A DNA stretch of 7,700 bases, from NCBI GenBank assembly GCA_016839955.1, contig JAEOTI010000234.1, positions 1-7,700 on the forward strand. Direction: 5' to 3'. Shown one piece after another: positions 6,525 through 7,700 of the stretch. The stretch is from Candidatus Hodarchaeota archaeon (GTDB lineage: Archaea; Asgardarchaeota; Heimdallarchaeia; Hodarchaeales; YT1-057). A model generated the notes under the pieces. It saw nothing but the letters and a program-made list of their open reading frames with translations, had not been told where the DNA came from and ran no database searches. The number at the start of each line of letters is the position of its first letter. The first letter of the stretch is position 1. Made by a program: the position numbers and the translations under genes.

Positions 6525-6641
6525 CTACTTAGCTCTTGGCCCCACTGCTACTTTTCCACAGCTTGGACAAGTTTTACGCTCCCACGGTTCCATATAAAAC
6601 TCCTTTCCACATTTCGAACATTTTACTTTTATTTTTGCCAT
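6525..6641 (-). CDS. 38-residue zinc-ribbon protein
   Basis: A complete small gene preceded by a perfect AGGAGG (6650-6655) eight bases from its ATG and ending in TAG at 6525-6527. The protein is basic and carries two zinc knuckles, CSKCGKEF (8-15) and CPSCGKVA (25-32), with a YMEPWERK loop between them, which is a minimal zinc ribbon. Such ribbons bind nucleic acid or act as small regulators or accessory subunits; no specific role can be read here. It starts 78 bases after the TPR gene on the same strand and may share its transcript. It lies about 500 bases upstream of the CBASS operon, so membership of that system is unlikely but not excluded. Confidence 0.72.
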   Translation of the reverse strand: MAKIKVKCSKCGKEFYMEPWERKTCPSCGKVAVGPRAK

Positions 6642-6649
6642 TTTATTAA

Positions 6650-6655
6650 CCTCCT
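6650..6655 (-). promoter_or_regulatory. strong ribosome binding site of the zinc-ribbon gene
   Basis: A perfect AGGAGG on the minus strand, eight bases before the ATG at 6641. It is the main reason for accepting so short a gene. Confidence 0.7.
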
Positions 6656-6719
6656 ATTTTTATTCAATCATATATAACCTCAGGGAGTAAAATCATCCCA
6701 TATCATCAACAACTATAAT

Positions 6720-7460
6720 CTACAATAGCCTCTCCTTATACAACTTTTCAAGAATAAGTCGATAATTAAAAGGAGATCCTTTACTGACACTTATATCACC
6801 AGTTGAACTGAGATTTAAATATCCTATAGGTTCGTCCTGAAATAGATTTGGCTTTTCAGTATTAAAAAGCCAAGCGTCCATCCATTGTCGTTTAGTTCCT
6901 GAATAGCAACCATATATTACGACACATTTTACTGGATCGCCATCAAAATAAAATTCATAATTATACATTTGCGGGAGTGGCTCTTCTCTTAAAGAATTTA
7001 AATATACAGTCTTCAAATCACCAAGCTTATATGTACATTCAGAAATCACTCTTTTTGCATGAGCTACAGAATTTTCGTATTTGGAATCGTATTTAGCAGC
7101 TCTTTCAAATTCAGCTTGCGCTTTTCTAAAATCTACCGCCCATAAAACGTTACCTAGAATGTAATGGGCTTCGGCAAAGTCTGGTTGAATTTTAATGGCT
7201 TGGTTTAATGAAGAGATACTCTTTTGCCTGAAATCCTCACATTCATCCAACTTATTCTCTAGCATCTTATCAGAGGACAAAGCAGAGAAAAGATCACCCA
7301 ACTTACACCACGTATCAATACAATCAGGCTTTGCTTTTAATGCTTTTTCTAATTCTGAAGCAGCACTTTCCTTATCTCCACGGGACCACAAAGAAAGACC
7401 GGCCTTTTTATGATGTTCATATCTTTCCTCACGTTTCTTTCTAAAGAATATAAATACCAT
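6720..7460 (-). CDS. TPR-repeat protein with an unrecognised C-terminal region
   Basis: A 246-residue, probably cytoplasmic protein. After a short start (MVFIFFRKKREER) come about three tetratricopeptide repeats: 17-47 (AGLSLWSRGDKESAASELEK...), about 48-93 with a longer linker (ending SLNQAIKIQPD), and 94-127 (AEAHYILGNVLWAVDFRKAQ...). TPRs mediate protein-protein contacts. Residues about 155-246 form a separate mixed beta region (YNYEFYFDGDPVKCVVIYGCY) that I cannot assign. The start is taken at 7460 because GGGAGG (7466-7471) lies five bases upstream; the frame extends to 7535, but that extension has no binding site and a lysine/arginine-rich, non-signal-like sequence. It is followed on the same strand by the zinc-ribbon gene. 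No link to the CBASS genes is visible. Confidence 0.8.
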   Translation of the reverse strand: MVFIFFRKKREERYEHHKKAGLSLWSRGDKESAASELEKALKAKPDCIDTWCKLGDLFSALSSDKMLENKLDECEDFRQKSISSLNQAIKIQPDFAEAHYILGNVLWAVDFRKAQAEFERAAKYDSKYENSVAHAKRVISECTYKLGDLKTVYLNSLREEPLPQMYNYEFYFDGDPVKCVVIYGCYSGTKRQWMDAWLFNTEKPNLFQDEPIGYLNLSSTGDISVSKGSPFNYRLILEKLYKERLL

Positions 7461-7525
7461 GATAACCTCCCTTCTTTTAAGAAAGTATTTCGCAACATTA
7501 AAGATTTTAAAGTGAGACGTTCTTA

Positions 7526-7540
7526 AATAATTCAATTATT
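7526..7540. repeat. 15-base perfect AT palindrome
   Basis: AATAATT and AATTATT flank a central C. It lies about 65 bases before the start of the TPR gene and about 35 before the intron-like leader. It could be an operator or a chance product of AT-rich DNA. Confidence 0.3.
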
Positions 7541-7574
7541 GCAAGATACACAATTCAAGATTCAGGATATAGAA

Positions 7575-7700
7575 ATGTAAAGGGTCAGATCTGCTCTTGG
7601 GAGAACGCCGATGAAAACCGACATGGTGGTTGGAATGAAAGAGTCCTACAATGAAGGTTTAGCCAACCACATTGGCCCTGAGTCATGCGTTGATTATGGT
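7575..7700 (+). mobile_element. 5' leader of a group II intron / reverse transcriptase element, cut by the window end
   Basis: The plus strand encodes, in one open frame up to the window end, VRSALGRTP, then MKTDMVVGMKESYNEGLANH and IGPESCVDYG. This 'MKESY.EGLA.H.GPESC' pattern recurs just upstream of LtrA-type reverse transcriptase/maturase genes in bacterial group II introns. It is known as part of the intron RNA or its leader and is often miscalled as a small protein (here an ATG at 7611). The reverse transcriptase itself lies beyond 7700. The exact 5' boundary (GUGYG) is not identified; the change from AT-rich to more balanced composition occurs near 7575. It points away from, and in the opposite direction to, the CBASS operon. 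Confidence 0.65.

Noticed and set aside
6521..6553. Direct repeat ACTGCTACTT (two copies 23 bases apart) at the end of the zinc-ribbon gene
   Set aside because: Only two short copies, partly coding; nothing else suggests a functional repeat or an attachment site.
1..7700. tRNA, rRNA or CRISPR array
   Set aside because: No tRNA-like arms, no rRNA sequence and no regularly spaced repeats were seen anywhere in the window.

Overview
The window is AT-rich (roughly one third G+C by eye). It uses good Shine-Dalgarno sites and sigma-70-like promoters, so it is bacterial. A low-GC Gram-negative is likely, but the sequence does not fix the taxon. Almost all intact genes lie on the minus strand.

The core is a compact five-gene minus-strand operon (6027 down to 2193): a QueC-like enzyme, a tRNA-guanine transglycosylase (TGT)-like protein, a CD-NTase (cGAS/DncV-like nucleotidyltransferase), a two-TM SLATT effector and an OGG-like HhH DNA glycosylase. 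Neighbouring genes overlap by 14 bases or are separated by 2 to 10. This gene set is that of type IV CBASS, a rare and poorly understood anti-phage signalling class. The CD-NTase should make a cyclic or linear oligonucleotide after phage sensing, and the SLATT protein should respond by permeabilising the inner membrane. The three base-handling enzymes are the type IV hallmark. The CD-NTase starts with MGGAGGGS, a plausible target for N-terminal conjugation of a deazaguanine by the QueC-like protein. Several catalytic or metal positions differ from the parent families: a Gln at the third acidic position of the CD-NTase, no lysine in the glycosylase, and no zinc cysteines in the TGT-like protein.

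Upstream of the operon (6100 to 7460) are a structured intergenic stretch with candidate promoters, a 38-residue zinc-ribbon gene, and a TPR-repeat gene with an unknown C-terminal region. At the extreme right, on the plus strand, is the start of a leader typical of group II intron reverse-transcriptase elements, cut by the window end. A mobile element therefore lies close to the defence operon.

Downstream of the operon (1 to 2160) the DNA is decayed. It holds a ComEA-type helix-hairpin-helix pseudogene with both a frameshift and a nonsense codon, an unrecognised protein with two membrane segments (980 to 1699), a possible PLD-like remnant, and the last 31 codons of a plus-strand gene at the left edge. 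This mix of relics, a mobile element and an immune operon fits an accessory (defence island) region.
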